From DASSTY01 sp035760645 (GTDB lineage Bacteria > Gemmatimonadota > Gemmatimonadetes > Gemmatimonadales > GWC2-71-9): a DNA stretch of 7,591 nt. Shown here in pieces: positions 5,920 through 7,591 of this stretch. The notes under the pieces were generated by a model. It saw only the letters and a program-made list of their open reading frames with translations, was not told the origin of the DNA and did not search any database. Position 1 is the stretch's first letter. Each line of letters begins with the position of its first letter. The position numbers and the translations under genes were made by a program. The DNA is taken from NCBI GenBank assembly GCA_035760645.1, contig DASTSO010000034.1:1-7591 (forward strand). Reading direction: 5' to 3'.

Positions 5920-6333
5920 ATGGCGGTAACGATCGTGGATCGATTCATGGACGCGCTCCAGGAGGCGGAGCGCACGGGGACGGTGGAGGAGCTGGTCGAC
6001 CTCTTCGCCGACGACGCCGAGGCGACGAGTCTCGCGCGCAGCGAGCCGCTGTCGGGGCGCTCGGGGGTGCGGGAGTTCTGGGCCGACTATCTCCGCAGCT
6101 TCCGGGAGATTCGCTCGAGCTTCACCAACGTGATCGAGAACGACCAGGGCGCCGTGCTCGAGTGGCGCTCCCGCGGCACGCTGGCCGACGGCCGCCCCGT
6201 CGAGTATCGGGGCGTGAGCGTGCTCGAGACCGACGGCCGGCTCATCCAGCGCTTCCGGACCTACTTCGACTCGGCGGTCTTTCTGGGAGCAGGGCCGCGG
6301 TCGGCCGGTCAGCCGACGCAGGGCGGCCGCTAG
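5920..6333 (+). CDS. SnoaL / NTF2-like fold protein
   Basis: A 137-residue cytosolic protein with the alpha+beta cone layout of the SnoaL-like (NTF2) superfamily. An N-terminal helix pair (VDRFMDALQEAERTGTVEEL, 6-25) is followed by the typical DLFADDAEATSLA (27-39), EPLSGRSGVREFWADYLRSF (42-61), and four strands of which the last reads QRFRTYFDSAVFL (110-122). The fold hosts isomerases, cyclases, dehydratases and non-enzymatic ligand binders, and the sequence does not say which. Conserved acidic and aromatic residues (D31, D32, W54, D117) could line the pocket. The gene is 47 bp upstream of alkB on the same strand and probably co-transcribed with it. It is divergent from the P450, with 129 bp between starts. 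Fold assignment is good; activity unknown. Confidence 0.85.
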   Translation: MAVTIVDRFMDALQEAERTGTVEELVDLFADDAEATSLARSEPLSGRSGVREFWADYLRSFREIRSSFTNVIENDQGAVLEWRSRGTLADGRPVEYRGVSVLETDGRLIQRFRTYFDSAVFLGAGPRSAGQPTQGGR

Positions 6334-6364
6334 CCGCCGGCGGTGTCGGAAGGGGACCGGAGCC

Positions 6365-6372
6365 GGGAGGAG
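6365..6372 (+). promoter_or_regulatory. Strong Shine-Dalgarno site for alkB (GTG start)
   Basis: GGGAGGAG ends 8 bases before GTG 6381. The frame stays open far upstream without a better start, and the protein after this GTG begins VTLDLFG, matching the MLDLF start of E. coli AlkB. This fixes the start. Confidence 0.75.
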
Positions 6373-6380
6373 TCGCCCAC

Positions 6381-7052
6381 GTGACGCTCGACCTCTTCGG
6401 CGAGGCCGGGGAAGGCACGGAGGACGCGCGCGCACCCGGCGAGCCACGAGCGTTCGCACCGGGCGCGGTCCTGCTGCCGGGCCATGTGCTCCCGACCGAG
6501 GCGCCGCTGTTCGCCGCGCTCCGCGAGGTCGTCGCGGCCGCGCCGTTCCGGCACATGACGACGCCCGGCGGCCATCGCATGTCGGTGGCGATGACCAACT
6601 GCGGCGCGGTGGGCTGGGTGACCGACCGCACGGGGTACCGCTACGACCCCCGCGATCCGGAGAGCGGGCGTCGCTGGCCCCCGATGCCGGCCGTCTTCCG
6701 CGACCTCGCCGTGCGGGCGGCGGATGCCGCGGGCTTTCCGGGCTTCGCGCCCGATGCGTGCCTCGTGAATCGCTACGAGCCCGGGGCGAAGCTCTCGCTG
6801 CACCAGGACCGCGACGAGCGCGATCTCGACGCGCCGATCGTCTCCGTCTCGCTCGGTCTCCCGGCCACGTTCCTCTTCGGCGGCCTGCGGCGCACCGACC
6901 CCACCCAGCGCATCCCGCTCAGCCATGGCGACGTCGTCGTCTGGGGCGGCCCCGCGCGCCTGGCCTACCACGGCGTGCTCCCGTTGCGCCGCGGGGAGCA
7001 TCCCGCGCTCGGTGCGCAGCGGATCAACCTGACCTTCAGGAAGACCGCCTGA
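6381..7052 (+). CDS. alkB: AlkB, Fe(II)/2-oxoglutarate-dependent DNA/RNA dealkylase
   Basis: AlkB removes 1-methyladenine, 3-methylcytosine and related lesions from DNA and RNA by oxidative demethylation, releasing formaldehyde. The 223-residue protein aligns along its whole length with the E. coli enzyme (216 residues): TLDLFG at the start, PFRHMTTPGGHRMSVAMTNC (55-74), GWVTDRTGYRYDPRDP (78-93), then the jelly-roll core. Iron ligands are H141 and D143 (HQDRDE) and H197 (YHGV). The 2-oxoglutarate residues N130, Y132, R214 and R220 (RINLTFR) are all kept. D145 matches the E. coli base-recognition D135. The start is GTG at 6381. No Ada, AlkA or Ogt gene is in view; the neighbour upstream is a SnoaL-like gene. 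Whether alkylation induces it is unknown, and no Ada-box-like site could be judged by eye. Identity and activity are highly likely. Confidence 0.97.
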   Translation: MTLDLFGEAGEGTEDARAPGEPRAFAPGAVLLPGHVLPTEAPLFAALREVVAAAPFRHMTTPGGHRMSVAMTNCGAVGWVTDRTGYRYDPRDPESGRRWPPMPAVFRDLAVRAADAAGFPGFAPDACLVNRYEPGAKLSLHQDRDERDLDAPIVSVSLGLPATFLFGGLRRTDPTQRIPLSHGDVVVWGGPARLAYHGVLPLRRGEHPALGAQRINLTFRKTA

Positions 7053-7053
7053 G

Positions 7054-7069
7054 CGCGCCGCGGGGCGCG
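7054..7069. terminator. Hairpin between convergent alkB and the right-edge gene, likely bidirectional stop
   Basis: CGCGCC (7054-7059) and GGCGCG (7064-7069) pair perfectly around a GCGG tetraloop, filling the 17-bp gap between the alkB stop and the stop of the opposing gene. Location fits a shared terminator. No T run is present on either side. Confidence 0.45.
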
Positions 7070-7591
7070 TCAGTGCGCTGCGCCGCTCACCAGCCGCGGA
7101 GCGGCCTCGGCGAACGAGTAGCCCGCCTTCGGGCAGGTCACCGTCGGGTTCGTCGGCGCGTACATCCCCAGCGGGTTGGTCTTCCAGAGCCAGACGTGCA
7201 GGTCGTAGTGATGCAGCCCGTCGGGCATCAGCGGCTCGTGGCCTGCCATCGGCCCCTCGAGCGCCCGCCCGAAGACCGAGGGCCGGCGCCCGCCGGCGGC
7301 CGCCACCGGCACGAACCACTCGGCCGCGACCAGCCGCAGCCTGTCGCCGTCGGGCTCGTAGATGAGCACCTGCGGCCTGGCCGGATCGATGGGGGCGCCG
7401 ACGAGCTGCATGTTCAGGAAGTGCACGCCCATCCCGCCGGGCGCGTAGGGCATCGTCCCTTCGTGCCCGCCCTCGGGGTAGGAGATGCAGCCGACGCTCG
7501 AGAAATACCCGTCGCGCACCGCGACGATCGGGTCCTGGTACTTGTCGAGCCCCGCGCGCAGGCGCTCGAGGTCGGGGGAGAGGGTCGGCTT
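7070..7591 (-). CDS. Conserved His-rich protein of unknown function, C-terminal 173 residues (start beyond window)
   Basis: The frame is open to the right edge, so the true start is probably outside; a GTG at 7519 is a possible internal start but would cut off conserved-looking sequence (ERLRAGLDKYQDPIVAVRDGYF). Visible blocks, numbered from the edge, are GYFSSVGCISY (28-38), GGMGVHFLNMQL (52-63), PQVLIYEPDGDRLRLVAAEWF (73-93), and FGRALEGPMAGHEPLMP (107-123) followed by HHYDLHVWLWKTNPLGMYAP (127-146), then CP at 153-154. From memory, proteins with this block order are widespread, unnamed and often exported, notably in actinobacteria, but I cannot give a family name. Clustered His and Cys residues (C35, H57, H118, H127, H128, H132, C153) could bind a metal; that is inference. 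It converges on alkB and is unlikely to share its transcript. Confidence 0.8.
   Translation of the reverse strand, partial: KPTLSPDLERLRAGLDKYQDPIVAVRDGYFSSVGCISYPEGGHEGTMPYAPGGMGVHFLNMQLVGAPIDPARPQVLIYEPDGDRLRLVAAEWFVPVAAAGGRRPSVFGRALEGPMAGHEPLMPDGLHHYDLHVWLWKTNPLGMYAPTNPTVTCPKAGYSFAEAAPRLVSGAAH

Noticed and set aside
5787..5975. 62-codon minus-strand frame ahead of the P450
   Set aside because: It overlaps the start of the SnoaL-like gene antisense and has no ribosome site or recognisable content; only its last seven codons were kept, as a low-confidence leader.
5841..6380. In-frame upstream extension of alkB
   Set aside because: It would overlap the SnoaL-like gene in another frame and is Arg/Gly-rich; GTG 6381 has a strong ribosome site and matches the E. 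coli AlkB N-terminus.
6330..7319. 329-codon minus-strand frame opposite alkB
   Set aside because: Antisense to a full-length AlkB with all catalytic residues; low-complexity shadow product.

Overview
The window is very GC-rich (roughly 70% or more by eye), with dense, mostly chromosomal-type genes. It looks like a free-living bacterium with a high-GC genome. Signal-peptide style (…PLAAQ), a TPR protein resembling the RMDN family, and the codon habit would fit Gemmatimonadota or a similarly GC-rich soil phylum. This is inference from style, not a phylogenetic placement. No tRNA, rRNA, CRISPR array, insertion sequence or phage gene was seen.

Layout. (1) 1-2655, minus strand: a secreted TPR protein (RMDN-like), a 244-bp gap with two strong hairpins and a plausible promoter, then a two-gene unit in which a stand-alone GAF-domain protein overlaps the start of ligA (NAD+-dependent DNA ligase) by 4 bp; ligA runs off the left edge after 280 residues. 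(2) 2710-4346, plus strand, divergent from the TPR gene: a thymidine/pyrimidine-nucleoside phosphorylase (deoA-like) overlapping by 4 bp a 93-residue single-pass membrane protein. (3) 4393-5790, minus strand: a solitary cytochrome P450 that converges on the membrane-protein gene across a 46-bp gap with a triplicated 10-bp repeat. (4) 5920-7052, plus strand, divergent from the P450: a SnoaL/NTF2-like protein followed by alkB (Fe(II)/2-oxoglutarate-dependent DNA/RNA dealkylase) that keeps every catalytic residue. (5) 7070-7591, minus strand: the C-terminal part of a conserved, His-rich protein of unknown function, convergent with alkB across a 17-bp gap filled by a hairpin.

Functionally the window is a set of short independent units: DNA repair (ligA, alkB), nucleoside salvage (deoA), small-molecule oxidation (P450), and sensing or scaffolding proteins (GAF, TPR). 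I see no defence island, biosynthetic cluster or clearly new multigene system. The points most worth a second look are the GAF-ligA overlap, the bacterial RMDN-like protein, the SnoaL-alkB pairing and the unnamed protein at the right edge. Many long open frames on the opposite strands are GC-driven shadows and are not annotated.
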